Positions 24,571-32,409 of a stretch of 37,828 nucleotides of DNA are shown here, piece by piece. The DNA is from an uncultured Eubacteriales bacterium (lineage in GTDB: Bacteria; Bacillota; Clostridia; Oscillospirales; CAG-272), in assembly GCA_934394585.1 (NCBI GenBank), contig CAKRQU010000019.1, positions 1 through 37,828 on the forward strand. The letters are read 5' to 3'. Below the pieces are notes generated by a model. That model saw only the letters and a list, made by a program, of their open reading frames with translations, was not told the DNA's origin and made no database searches. Within the stretch, counting starts at the first letter, position 1. Every line of letters begins with the position of its first letter. The position numbers and the translations under genes are program-made.

Positions 24571-25467
24571 TCATAGCCTTTCGCCTGTTATCATATCGTA
24601 GCGCGAGCAATCGCCGTTTGTATAATGAAGCTCGCATACAGGCGTAAAGCAAACGGTATTTTTCATATCAAACCATGTGATATACGAGTAAGAAATATGT
24701 GAAAGCACGAGTATACCCTTTGCCGTACCCGCCGCCCTCTGCGAATCTATAAATTCCTTTTCCGAGAGGAGCACGGTGAGTATGCCCGTTTCCTGCGCAC
24801 GCAGCGATTCCGTGGGGAAAGCAAAGGGCAACTTGCCCTGTATTCCTATCACGGCGCCGTCGCGCAGATATGCGGTGATTTCATTGTCCGTATCCGAGCC
24901 TGCCACGCGCATATAAAGCCGCGCCGCAAAAAATCCGCCCGACGGGCTGTAGAGTATTTCGCGGCAGACAAGCTCCGCTTTATATTTTCCGCCCGTGGGG
25001 AAAATTTCGTCGAAAAAGAGAAATTCACTCACCGCACGCCCGGCATTTTCGCGCTCGCGCGCCTCGTTTGCGGGGACTACGGCGCCCGCGGCATCGAGCG
25101 TGGGAATATCGCTGCGGATATATGAAAATTCGCGCATGCCGTCATGGGTATAAACGGCGTTTTCCGTGCGGCAGAGATATTTTTCGCCGTCGTATACGGG
25201 CGCGGTACCGCTTATCAGCGTGAGCGCCTGCACGGTTTTTTCCTCGGCATACGTGCCGCGCAGAGTATAAAGCCGCACTATTTTCTCGGAAAGCGCCTGC
25301 GGCGCGAGCACTATATCGCTCCCGCCGAGGAGCGCCGTCATATTTTCTATGGTTTCCCTGTCGTAGTAGTTTTCATCGGTATACCGTATGCCGACGAGTA
25401 CGCCCACGATTATATTCAGCAAAAGAAGCATTGCTATGGCAAAGCTTTTCAGATTTTTCCATTTCAT
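24571..25467 (-). CDS. yycI: WalI/YycI-like regulator of WalK
   Basis: The product is a 298-residue single-pass membrane protein: a short cytoplasmic start MKWKNLKSFA, one helix (about 8-28), and a large extracytoplasmic domain. YycI and YycH contact the sensor kinase WalK in the membrane and tune its activity. Sequence identity in this family is low, so position after walR-walK-walH and topology carry the call. The start ATG 25465-25467 overlaps the upstream gene stop as ATGA, with AAGGAGG about ten bases upstream; an earlier in-frame ATG lacks that support. The C-terminal end contains the YTNGDCSRYDMITGERL segment, resembling the two-component regulatory YycI domain. Confidence 0.75.
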   Translation of the reverse strand: MKWKNLKSFAIAMLLLLNIIVGVLVGIRYTDENYYDRETIENMTALLGGSDIVLAPQALSEKIVRLYTLRGTYAEEKTVQALTLISGTAPVYDGEKYLCRTENAVYTHDGMREFSYIRSDIPTLDAAGAVVPANEARERENAGRAVSEFLFFDEIFPTGGKYKAELVCREILYSPSGGFFAARLYMRVAGSDTDNEITAYLRDGAVIGIQGKLPFAFPTESLRAQETGILTVLLSEKEFIDSQRAAGTAKGILVLSHISYSYITWFDMKNTVCFTPVCELHYTNGDCSRYDMITGERL

Positions 25468-26918
25468 TTGCCGTCCGCCTCCTTTTTCACATAGCGGCAC
25501 GACCAGAAAGCCGAGGCGGCGTCGCCCGCATCAAAGGCATAAGCCGGCACGCAGTCGGCTGAGGAAAGCCCCATTCCCGCGAGCGCGATAAATTCCGTCC
25601 TGTTTTCGGAAAGCGAAAGCTTGCCTTCGCCCGCCGATATTTTTGTAAATTCGAGCGTACAGCCCGTTATCGCGCCGTCGTATATTTCAAAAGAAGCGGC
25701 GGTATGCTTCCCGTTTATGAAAACGGGAATATTATTATACAGATATCCGTAGGATATGCGGGCGGAATTTTCCCCCACGAAAATCTCGGAAATCGCAAGC
25801 GAAACGCCCGCCGCCTTCGCATTTTCGGAAAAAAGCGGGAGCGACGAGAGGAAAGCCGCCGTAGCGCCGACATAATCGAGCGCATCCGCGCCCGTACCCG
25901 CGAGAGCTATGCTCACGGCGTAATCGTAGGACGTGACGGAAAGCCTGCATTTTCCGTCCGCCGATATCGTAAAGGTTTTACCCTCGTCATAGTAGGTGTA
26001 TGTCCCGTCGTCCGCCACATGATACGGTATTTTCGATATATTCATGGAAAAAGCGCGGAGCAGCTTTTCCGCATTTTCCTCGGATATCAGCTCGTCGTAG
26101 AGAGATGAGCGGTTTATGTGCGGCAGGGTAAAGCCCGATCGGAAAATAATCCCGCTTTCCGTATCGGAATTTTCCGCCATGCTCATGCCGTAATAAATAT
26201 CGGTATCGGCGACAAAGCAGAAATCGGTTATTTTTTCATAGTTACTATATGCCGCAAAAAGCTTTTTGTTAAAAAACAGACCGTCGCCCGAGTTTCCGAG
26301 GCTGTAGTAATAAAGCCGGTAATTTCCCGAAAGGTCACGGGCAGCCGCGCAAAGATATGCGCCGTCCGCCAGTCCCGCCTCCGCGGGAGTTATTTTCAGA
26401 TAAGAAGCCGCGGCAAAAATGAAAATATCGTATATTCCCTCGGAGCTGACATCCTCGCCCATGCGCGACGTATCGGAAAGCCTGTATATCACGGAACGCG
26501 GAAGCTCCGTATGATATTTCATATAGATATATTCGTTTGCCGAGGCAAGCCGCGCATACAGCTCGCGTCCTTTTTTCTGAGAAAGCTCCGTCGGGACTGA
26601 ATTTTCACCGAAAAGCCCGCCGAAAAACTGCGCGGAAATCTCTTTTGCCGCCGCGGTGACGGCATTTACATCTGTCAGCAGATATTTATATGTTTCTCCG
26701 CTGGCAAAAGCTATCCCCGCGGGAAGCGCAAAGGAGCTTTTATAGCTGTCCGCATAATTGTACTGCGAATTGCCGCGGCGCAGCTTCATGTAATCTTCTT
26801 TTGAAAAGGCGGCGCTTTCCGATTGCTGATAAAGCAGCATATATACGGCGCAAAGACATACCAGCGAAACGCAGAGTATGCATACAGCCGCCGTTTTCAG
26901 AGCTTCTTTCACTTTCAT
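25464..26918 (-). CDS. yycH: WalH/YycH-like regulator of WalK
   Basis: The 484-residue protein has an N-terminal membrane helix (about residues 10-30, CILCVSLVCLCAVYML) and a long extracytoplasmic region without known catalytic motifs. Gene order walR-walK-here-walI and the topology match YycH, which together with YycI restrains or activates WalK depending on species. Direct sequence similarity is weak to my eye. AAAGGAGG lies eight bases before the ATG. The gap to walK is 17 bases and it overlaps the next gene by four bases, so translation is coupled. Confidence 0.75.
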   Translation of the reverse strand: MKVKEALKTAAVCILCVSLVCLCAVYMLLYQQSESAAFSKEDYMKLRRGNSQYNYADSYKSSFALPAGIAFASGETYKYLLTDVNAVTAAAKEISAQFFGGLFGENSVPTELSQKKGRELYARLASANEYIYMKYHTELPRSVIYRLSDTSRMGEDVSSEGIYDIFIFAAASYLKITPAEAGLADGAYLCAAARDLSGNYRLYYYSLGNSGDGLFFNKKLFAAYSNYEKITDFCFVADTDIYYGMSMAENSDTESGIIFRSGFTLPHINRSSLYDELISEENAEKLLRAFSMNISKIPYHVADDGTYTYYDEGKTFTISADGKCRLSVTSYDYAVSIALAGTGADALDYVGATAAFLSSLPLFSENAKAAGVSLAISEIFVGENSARISYGYLYNNIPVFINGKHTAASFEIYDGAITGCTLEFTKISAGEGKLSLSENRTEFIALAGMGLSSADCVPAYAFDAGDAASAFWSCRYVKKEADGK

Positions 26919-26935
26919 TCTGCCGCCTCCTTTTT

Positions 26936-28756
26936 TTATTTTTCTCCCGTTTCAGGCGCGGGAAGCGCACATTCGTAAGGTATGCGAACATAAGTGGATG
27001 TGCCTTTGCCAAGCTCGCTTTCCACCCAGATTTCGCCGCCGTGCGCGTCGATTATTTCTTTTGTTATGGCAAGACCGAGCCCCGTGCCGCCCGCGTCACT
27101 CGTGCGCGCTTTTTCCACGCGGTAAAAACGCTCGAAAAGCCGCGGTATATCTTCTTTCGGTATGCCCATGCCGTTGTCACGCACATTTATCAGCACGCCG
27201 TTTTGCTCGGCTACGGCGGAAACCTCTATCCTGCCGCCGTTTTTCGTATATTTCACGGAATTTGAAATGATATTTATCAGCGCCTGCTGCAATTTTTCCT
27301 TGTCGGCTGTCACGGGCGGGATGCCCTCGGCGCAATCGAAAACGAGCGTATGCGAACGCGCCTTTGCCTCGCCGGACATTATATCGTACATGCGCGACAT
27401 GAAATCGTCCATATAAAAGGTTTCCACTTTCCACTGCGTGCGCCTGTTATCGAGGCGGGAAAGCACGAGCAGATCGCCCACTATGCGCGTCATTCTGTCG
27501 CATTCGTCTATAGCCATGTGCAGAAAATCATCGCGCATATCGGCGGGAAGCGCAGGGCATTCGAGCACGGTTTCCACCGCGCCGCGTATGCATTGTATCG
27601 GCGTGCGCAGCTCATGCGAAACATCCGCCACAAATTCCCTGCGGGATTTATCCAGCTCGTAGCGCTCCGTTATATCGTGGATAACGCACATTACGCCGTG
27701 GCTTTCCGCATTGTTTTCCGTATAGCGGAAATCGGCGAGCATGATATCCAGCGCTTTGCCGTCGTATATCACGTCGCTCAGGCTGTATGTGCCGCGTTCC
27801 TTGTATTCCTCCGCTATATGGCGGTAATCTATATTCAGCAGTTTTATCATCTGCGTGAAATTGAAAAGCGAAAGAAAGCGCTCGCCCTCCGCACTGTCGA
27901 AACGGAAAAGCCGCTTTGCCATTTTGTTTATATGCATCAGCCCGCCGAAGCTGTCAAATGCTATCACGGCGTCGTTGAGATAGAGAAAGAGCGTTTCGAA
28001 TTTGCGCCGCTCGCCCGATATCTCGTCGAGAGTGCCTTTCAGCACGTCTTTCATGTAATTGAAAGTTTCCGAGAGGGCGCCTATTTCGTCATTTGCCTTT
28101 ACGTTTACGGACTGGTCAAATTTGCCCTCGGCTATTTTCTGCGCACCCACGGTGAGCGTGCGTATAGGCTCTGTTATCGCCTTGGCAAGGAAAAACGAAA
28201 GCGCTATCGCCGCCAGCATGCCGAAAAACATCGCCTGCACCGTGATGCGGAAAATCATCGCGGAAAGCGAACGCACATCGTCCTGACTGTCCTTTACGCA
28301 GATTATCACGGAATTTCCGTTTTCGCCGGAAAGCCGCGCGGCATAATCTATATAGCTTGTCCGCAGGCTTTTGTGCGCGCCGGTCTTTCCCGAAATGGCG
28401 GAAATTATATTCGGCGTTTTTTCCAGAGATTCGCCTCCGTCAGAAGCGGAACCGAAAAGGAAATTTCCGTTTGTATCCAATATAAAATAATCCCTGTATT
28501 TGTCTATTCCGAGTACGCCCGAATAAGCGCGCAGTATTTCATTCTGCCGCGCGGCAAAATCGTCGGAAGCAAAAGCCCCCGTCAGCTCCGCCGCCAGATT
28601 TCCCGTCGGGTCGAAAGCCTGCTCCATCTGCGTCATGAAATCGTTGCTGTAAAAATTGAAAGCGCTGCTTATCAGCACGGCACCGATGACCGACATCAGA
28701 GTTATCGTGAAAACGGCAAGTATGAGAATTATCTTGAAATGCAGATTTTTATACAT
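26936..28756 (-). CDS. walK: Sensor histidine kinase WalK
   Basis: WalK senses cell-wall state and phosphorylates WalR. The 606-residue protein has two membrane helices (about 8-33 and 168-192) enclosing an extracellular sensor domain, a HAMP linker (about 192-245), a PAS domain (about 250-365), a HisKA domain with phospho-accepting His381 in FVADVSHELRTP, and a HATPase domain with NIISNSVKYTKNGG, DNGMGIPKEDIP and GGTGLGLAITKEI. Domain order and length match Firmicutes WalK. GGGGAG lies six bases before the ATG; the neighbouring ATG is in a frame that stops at once. It starts 13 bases after walR. Confidence 0.94.
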   Translation of the reverse strand: MYKNLHFKIILILAVFTITLMSVIGAVLISSAFNFYSNDFMTQMEQAFDPTGNLAAELTGAFASDDFAARQNEILRAYSGVLGIDKYRDYFILDTNGNFLFGSASDGGESLEKTPNIISAISGKTGAHKSLRTSYIDYAARLSGENGNSVIICVKDSQDDVRSLSAMIFRITVQAMFFGMLAAIALSFFLAKAITEPIRTLTVGAQKIAEGKFDQSVNVKANDEIGALSETFNYMKDVLKGTLDEISGERRKFETLFLYLNDAVIAFDSFGGLMHINKMAKRLFRFDSAEGERFLSLFNFTQMIKLLNIDYRHIAEEYKERGTYSLSDVIYDGKALDIMLADFRYTENNAESHGVMCVIHDITERYELDKSRREFVADVSHELRTPIQCIRGAVETVLECPALPADMRDDFLHMAIDECDRMTRIVGDLLVLSRLDNRRTQWKVETFYMDDFMSRMYDIMSGEAKARSHTLVFDCAEGIPPVTADKEKLQQALINIISNSVKYTKNGGRIEVSAVAEQNGVLINVRDNGMGIPKEDIPRLFERFYRVEKARTSDAGGTGLGLAITKEIIDAHGGEIWVESELGKGTSTYVRIPYECALPAPETGEK

Positions 28757-28769
28757 ACATCGCTCCCCG

Positions 28770-29504
28770 TCAGTTGGGTATGTAATAACCCTTTGTTCTC
28801 TTTGTCAGTATATATTCCGGCTCGGAGGGGACATCTTCTATTTTCGAGCGCAGGCGCGACATAGTGACATCCACCGTGCGCACATCGCCGAAAAATCCCT
28901 CATAGCCCCAGACTTTCGAAAGCAGCTCCTCACGACTGAAAAGCGTGCCCGCATTGCGCGCGAGAAAGAGAAGCACTTCGTATTCTTTATTTGACAGCTC
29001 TATATCGCGGTCGCCTTTTTTCACGGTGAAGTTTTTATTGTCTATCACCAGCTCGCGGATAACTATTTTGTCCGCGTCCTTTTCGGCTTCCGGTGCGCCG
29101 CTCTTTTTCACATCCACAAATTCGCCCGAGCTGCGGCGGATATTTGCCTTTATCCGCGCCAGCAGTACTTTTATGGAAAAGGGCTTTGTCACATAATCGT
29201 CCGCGCCGAGATCCAGCCCCATCACTTTGTCTATCTCATCTTCCTTTGCCGTCACCATTATTATCGGCGTGGCGAGAGTTTTTCTCACCTCGCGGCAAAC
29301 GGAAAAACCGTCGCGCCGCGGCAGCATCAGATCCAGCAGTATCAGATCGAAATCGCCCTCCAGCGCACGTTGCAGTCCGGTTTCGCCGTCGGCTGCCGTT
29401 TCGCATTCATAGCCCGCCATCATCAGATTTACTTCCAGCAGGCGGGAAATTCTGCTTTCGTCCTCCACAATGAGAATTTTCTTTTTTCTTTCGTTTTCCG
29501 CCAT
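28770..29504 (-). CDS. walR: Response regulator WalR (OmpR family)
   Basis: WalR controls wall hydrolase and synthesis genes. The 244-residue product has a receiver domain (1-125) with acidic residues in VEDE, phosphorylation site Asp58, the conserved Thr and Lys (VTAKE, TKPFS), and an OmpR-type winged helix (about 145-244) with SNKEYEVLLFLARN and DVRTVDVTMSRLRSKIE. A linker of about 20 charged residues separates them. AAGGA lies ten bases before the ATG. The operon order walR-walK-walH-walI is standard in Firmicutes; here it is preceded by two other genes rather than leading the operon. Confidence 0.94.
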   Translation of the reverse strand: MAENERKKKILIVEDESRISRLLEVNLMMAGYECETAADGETGLQRALEGDFDLILLDLMLPRRDGFSVCREVRKTLATPIIMVTAKEDEIDKVMGLDLGADDYVTKPFSIKVLLARIKANIRRSSGEFVDVKKSGAPEAEKDADKIVIRELVIDNKNFTVKKGDRDIELSNKEYEVLLFLARNAGTLFSREELLSKVWGYEGFFGDVRTVDVTMSRLRSKIEDVPSEPEYILTKRTKGYYIPN

Positions 29505-29522
29505 GATAAAACCGTCCTTTCG

Positions 29523-30125
29523 TCATTTTCCCGCTTTGGCGAGAGTATATATATCAGCCGGTACGCTTTCGCCGGCTTTGCAGTTTCCGAGAATTATTTC
29601 CAGAGTATAGAGATTTTCGCGTGAGAGCATCAGCCCCGTGCAGCCCGTGCCCGCGCTCCCGAGCGCCGACATGAAATCATCGTAAAAACGCGCCGTGGTT
29701 TTCAGCTTTATTTTTTCAAATCCGTGAAAATCTTCCCTTTCATCCAGAGCGAGAACAAAAGGCGTGCCGCGTTTTACCGTGTGCCGCATAAAAAGCCTGA
29801 ATTTTTCCGCGGATCCGGCACTTCGCGCGGCGGGATATATTTCATAGCCGTATATTTTCAGTTTCGATAAAGCGAAAATCAGATCGGAATCGTATTCCAG
29901 TCCCTCGGTATTTACAAAAACCACGGGGCGCAGATTATATTTGCGCACCATCGGGATAAATTCATCCAGCAGGGAATTTCCCGCGGCGCAGTTTTCTATC
30001 GCGGCATTGTCTATGATAACGGCAAATTCCAGCATTTTCACTTCATAAGCGCTGCCTATAGAAGCAAAAGCGAAAATCATCGCCGCGAGCAGAAGCACGG
30101 CAAAAATCCTGCGACTGCTTTGCAT
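29523..30125 (-). CDS. Secreted protein of unknown function, deacetylase-like fold possible
   Basis: The 200-residue product starts with a clear signal peptide (about 1-26, AVLLLAAMIFAFASIGSA). The mature part begins with a strand FAVIIDN, then a helix, LLDEFIPMVRKYNLRPVVFV, then another helix and IYGYEIYPA. That strand-helix order resembles the start of NodB polysaccharide deacetylases (an Asp in the first strand, a search helix, then a PVVFV-like strand), but the metal-binding His pair is not apparent, so an active deacetylase is doubtful. AAGGAGG lies eight bases before the ATG. It is immediately upstream of walR (18 bases), suggesting a role at the cell wall or in WalK sensing. No named family is recognised. 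Confidence 0.7.
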   Translation of the reverse strand: MQSSRRIFAVLLLAAMIFAFASIGSAYEVKMLEFAVIIDNAAIENCAAGNSLLDEFIPMVRKYNLRPVVFVNTEGLEYDSDLIFALSKLKIYGYEIYPAARSAGSAEKFRLFMRHTVKRGTPFVLALDEREDFHGFEKIKLKTTARFYDDFMSALGSAGTGCTGLMLSRENLYTLEIILGNCKAGESVPADIYTLAKAGK

Positions 30126-30161
30126 GGCATATCCCTCCTTACCCTGTATTTTGTGCGTTTT

Positions 30162-31271
30162 TCAGTCCTGTGCCCTGTAATAAGCCACGGTCAGATCCAC
30201 TACCAGTCCGTAGCTGCGGGAGCCCTCCGGCTGACCGTGATTTTCTATATATGCGTCGTTTATTTTGTCGGTGGTTTCCGCGGCTTTGCTTTCGCGGTAT
30301 TTTTCGAAAAATGCGCCGTAGGCGGCATATTCAGCCTTTATTTCGTCCGGCACGACGACATAAAGCTGCAAATAAAGCTCTTCATCCGCGGCGGCAAGGC
30401 TGTTCATCACGGAAAGAAGCACGTCCGTGTATCCGCTGTATCGCAGATACGGATCGTCGCTGTTTATGCATACGAGAAAAGCCACGAAATTTGCCTCGTC
30501 TTCCCTCGCTATGCCGCGCTGATGAGCCATTTCATGCGCCGCCGAGGTGGTGACGATATAGTCGGGATAATTTACATTCACATTCGCCTCACCCGTGAAA
30601 AACGAATATACGCCCGAAAGATGCGTATATGTCATTTTTTCGCTGAACATCACGGGTTTTGTATCGGAATGGAATTTTTGCAGGAAGGGATATTTTTTAC
30701 AGGTGGCAACGTATGCGGCATTCAGCTTTTTATTCATTTCAAAATGAGTATACGGCATATATGAATCGCCGTCGGCGGTGAAATTCACGTTTTCCAGCTC
30801 GTTTTTCGCGCCGTGCGCCAGCTTCAGCCCCGTCATATAAAGCTCGTAGGCGGAAACATCGGTTTTTTCGAGGTTCATTTTTTTATCTATCGTCGTGCCG
30901 TAATAACCCGTACCGTAGCCGAAAACAAAGACAGCATAGACGAGCGCGGCGCAGGAAAGAAATCCCGATGTGAAGCGAATCAGGCTCGCCATGGATTTTT
31001 TGGAGGCGCGCACGATGAGATATACCAGCCCAGCGACAAGCAGCGGCGAAAGAATAATCAGCGCCTCTGCGAGAGAAAAGGGGAAAATATTTGTGGAAAA
31101 TGCGAGCAGAGCTCGTATTACTCTGCCTGATGTATCGTTTATAAAGTCGGCAAGAGGGATGCTTTTTTTCGAAATAAGCTCTATCGCGAAAGCGACGGCG
31201 CCGAGAGCGAAAAATATCACAGCCCACAGCGGAATATAGCGAAAAAATCCGCGTTTGTTTTCGTTTTTCAC
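30162..31271 (-). CDS. DUF3810 membrane-anchored putative zinc peptidase
   Basis: The 369-residue product has three membrane helices in its first third (about 13-32, 66-90, 98-120) and a soluble domain with HEMAHQRGIAREDEANF: His246, Glu247, His250 and later acidic residues, a typical zinc peptidase motif. This matches DUF3810, a family without a known substrate. The start codon is GTG (31269-31271); AAGAAGG lies nine bases before it. The gene is the first of the operon reading into walR, murA and sdaAA, and its promoter is at 31311-31339. A membrane peptidase ahead of WalRK could act on cell-envelope proteins, which is inference from context. Confidence 0.88.
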   Translation of the reverse strand: MKNENKRGFFRYIPLWAVIFFALGAVAFAIELISKKSIPLADFINDTSGRVIRALLAFSTNIFPFSLAEALIILSPLLVAGLVYLIVRASKKSMASLIRFTSGFLSCAALVYAVFVFGYGTGYYGTTIDKKMNLEKTDVSAYELYMTGLKLAHGAKNELENVNFTADGDSYMPYTHFEMNKKLNAAYVATCKKYPFLQKFHSDTKPVMFSEKMTYTHLSGVYSFFTGEANVNVNYPDYIVTTSAAHEMAHQRGIAREDEANFVAFLVCINSDDPYLRYSGYTDVLLSVMNSLAAADEELYLQLYVVVPDEIKAEYAAYGAFFEKYRESKAAETTDKINDAYIENHGQPEGSRSYGLVVDLTVAYYRAQD

Positions 31272-31310
31272 CGCATACTACCTTCTTTCGGGTATATTTT
31301 CTTAATTTAC

Positions 31311-31339
31311 ATCATACCATAAAGATATGAATTTTTCAA
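31311..31339 (-). promoter_or_regulatory. Promoter of the DUF3810-wal-murA-sda operon
   Basis: On the minus strand TTGAAA (31334-31339), 17-base spacer, TATGAT (31311-31316), 39 bases before the GTG start. A second TATAAT lies further upstream without a good -35. The region is AT-rich and abuts repeat copy B. Confidence 0.75.
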
Positions 31340-31512
31340 TAGCTTTATTATGTAATATTTTATTATAGCATGAAAGAGATAAAATATTCGCGCGACCGCG
31401 CGCGTGCGGACTTTTCTCCCCGCGGGAGAAACAGGGGAAAAGAAGCGGGCGGCGCTGCCGCCCGTGGAAGTTTCTTTCTCTGCCGAGAAACGGGGTGTAC
31501 TTTTGCGTGACC

Positions 31513-31568
31513 AAGAGGAGGGTTCAGGGTGGCGGAGCCACCTCTGAACGGCGTCGCCGAGACGGAGT
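31513..31568 (+). repeat. Hairpin cassette, copy 1 (56-bp direct repeat)
   Basis: The cassette has AAGAGGAGG, a 12-bp stem (GTTCAG-GGTGGC with GCCACC-CTGAAC, one bulged T, loop GGA), then GGCGTCGCCGAGACGGAGT. The copy at 31650-31705 is identical except for one base, in the loop. Confidence 0.9.
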
Positions 31569-31649
31569 ATACCAAAAGAAGTTTCTCTTTGCCAAGAGAG
31601 GGCGGGCGGCGTTGCCGCCCGTGGACGAGGGTCGCGCTTTTCACTGACA

Positions 31650-31705
31650 AAGAGGAGGGTTCAGGGTGGCGAAGCCACCTCTGAACGGCGTCGCCGAGAC
31701 GGAGT
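31650..31705 (+). repeat. Hairpin cassette, copy 2 (56-bp direct repeat)
   Basis: This matches 31513-31568 at 55 of 56 positions; the single difference is in the hairpin loop (GAA for GGA), leaving the stem intact. Confidence 0.9.
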
Positions 31706-31712
31706 CAGCGGC

Positions 31713-32128
31713 AAAAGTCATCAAAGGAAGGCTCCTCGCCCTCCTTTGCAAACTACCTCGCACCCCGTCGAGTCAGCCGCAAAAAGTAATGCGCGGCAAG
31801 TATGCGCTATAGATGGCACAGTGAAAAATCTCAATTTCATCTCTCATCACATCATCAGCCATACCGCGCGTGCGAACATAGTACCCGCAAAAAGCGAGCA
31901 GATTCGACGGGGTGGGTGGTGCCACGCCGAAAGTTTAGATGTACTTCCCACTATAGCCAAAACTCCGACTATGCGAGCATGGCTTGATGGACATCGAGTT
32001 GGGGAAGGCTTAGTTCTGACTTGAGCAAACAAAAGTCCGTGTTAAACGTGGGTCTGAACCATACTTCCGGTTTAATCTATGGTCGGACTGTCGGGGCAGT
32101 ATGTTCGCGCGCGTCGCCGCGAGGCGAC
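31713..32128 (-). repeat. 416-bp core of repeat copy B
   Basis: This is the reverse-strand equivalent of 21055-21470, the same length to the base. It ends with the GTCGCC-GCGA-GGCGAC hairpin at 32113-32128. Confidence 0.85.
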
Positions 32129-32141
32129 AGAAGGTGTTTAA

Positions 32142-32196
32142 AAGAGGAATTGACACATACGCGCAGCGTGTGTGTCGGTGTCGCCGAGACAGGAGT
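32142..32196 (+). repeat. Hairpin cassette, copy 3 with a different stem
   Basis: The cassette begins AAGAGGA and ends GGTGTCGCCGAGACAGGAGT like copies 1 and 2, but its stem is unrelated in sequence: GACACATACGC (32152-32162) pairs with GCGTGTGTGTC (32166-32176) over 11 bp with one G-T pair and loop GCA. It sits where copies A and C have only a 4-base loop. Confidence 0.8.
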
Positions 32197-32287
32197 TGCC
32201 TTCCTCTTTTTGACTTTTGGTACTTTTGGTCACGCAAAAGTACACCTCGTTCCCTCACAAGGGATAAAGTAACTTTTGAAAAAAGAA

Positions 32288-32338
32288 AACAATCCCTCAC
32301 CCGACTTGCGTCGGGAGCTCCCTTTGCACAAGGGAGCC
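32288..32338 (+). repeat. AACAATCCCTC module with variable hairpin, copy 2
   Basis: AACAATCCCTC, then CCCGAC-TTGC-GTCGGG, then CTCCCTT-TGCAC-AAGGGAG. From memory, sequences of this pattern are widespread between genes in gut Clostridia; I cannot verify that here. Confidence 0.8.
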
Positions 32339-32370
32339 GTTTTGTTTCTTTTACAAAAGCAAATACAAAA

Positions 32371-32401
32371 TCAAAAAGCTCCCGAATCGGGAGCTTTTTA
32401 T
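32371..32401 (-). terminator. Terminator of the M42 peptidase gene
   Basis: AAAAAGCTCCCG (32373-32384) pairs with CGGGAGCTTTTT (32388-32399), a 12-bp stem with T runs on both strands. It lies about ten bases past the stop codon on the minus strand and can also stop rightward transcription leaving repeat copy B. Confidence 0.85.
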
Positions 32402-32409
32402 TTCAAAAT

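Larger units (their letters stand above)
31390..32345. repeat. Complex stem-loop repeat, copy B (mosaic, core inverted)
   Basis: The left part carries modules in the same orientation as copies A and C: GGGCGGC-GCT-GCCGCCC (31447-31463), GGGCGGC-GTT-GCCGCCC (31604-31620) and two 56-bp direct repeats. The 416-bp core (31713-32128) is inverted relative to copy A. The right part (32129-32345) also reads as the reverse complement of the corresponding part of copies A and C, including GTACTTTTG-GTCACG-CAAAAGTAC (32220-32243), but has a 49-base insertion in one hairpin loop. It ends with an AATCCCTC module in plus orientation. Left boundary is approximate. Confidence 0.8.
31272..32409. other. 1.1-kb gene-free stretch occupied by repeat copy B
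   Basis: It holds the operon promoter, repeat copy B and the terminator of the M42 peptidase gene. No open frame here has a convincing ribosome binding site plus family match. Confidence 0.7.

Noticed and set aside
31746..32024. 92-codon frame in repeat copy B, and similar frames at 21222-21632
   Set aside because: Only an internal 60-codon block is shared between copies; starts, ends and the middle differ and no ribosome binding site is convincing. Kept as a finding, not as a gene.
31390..32345. CRISPR array, suggested by direct repeats
   Set aside because: Only two near-identical 56-bp repeats occur, spaced about 80 bases apart by other repeat modules, with no regular spacers and no cas genes in the window.
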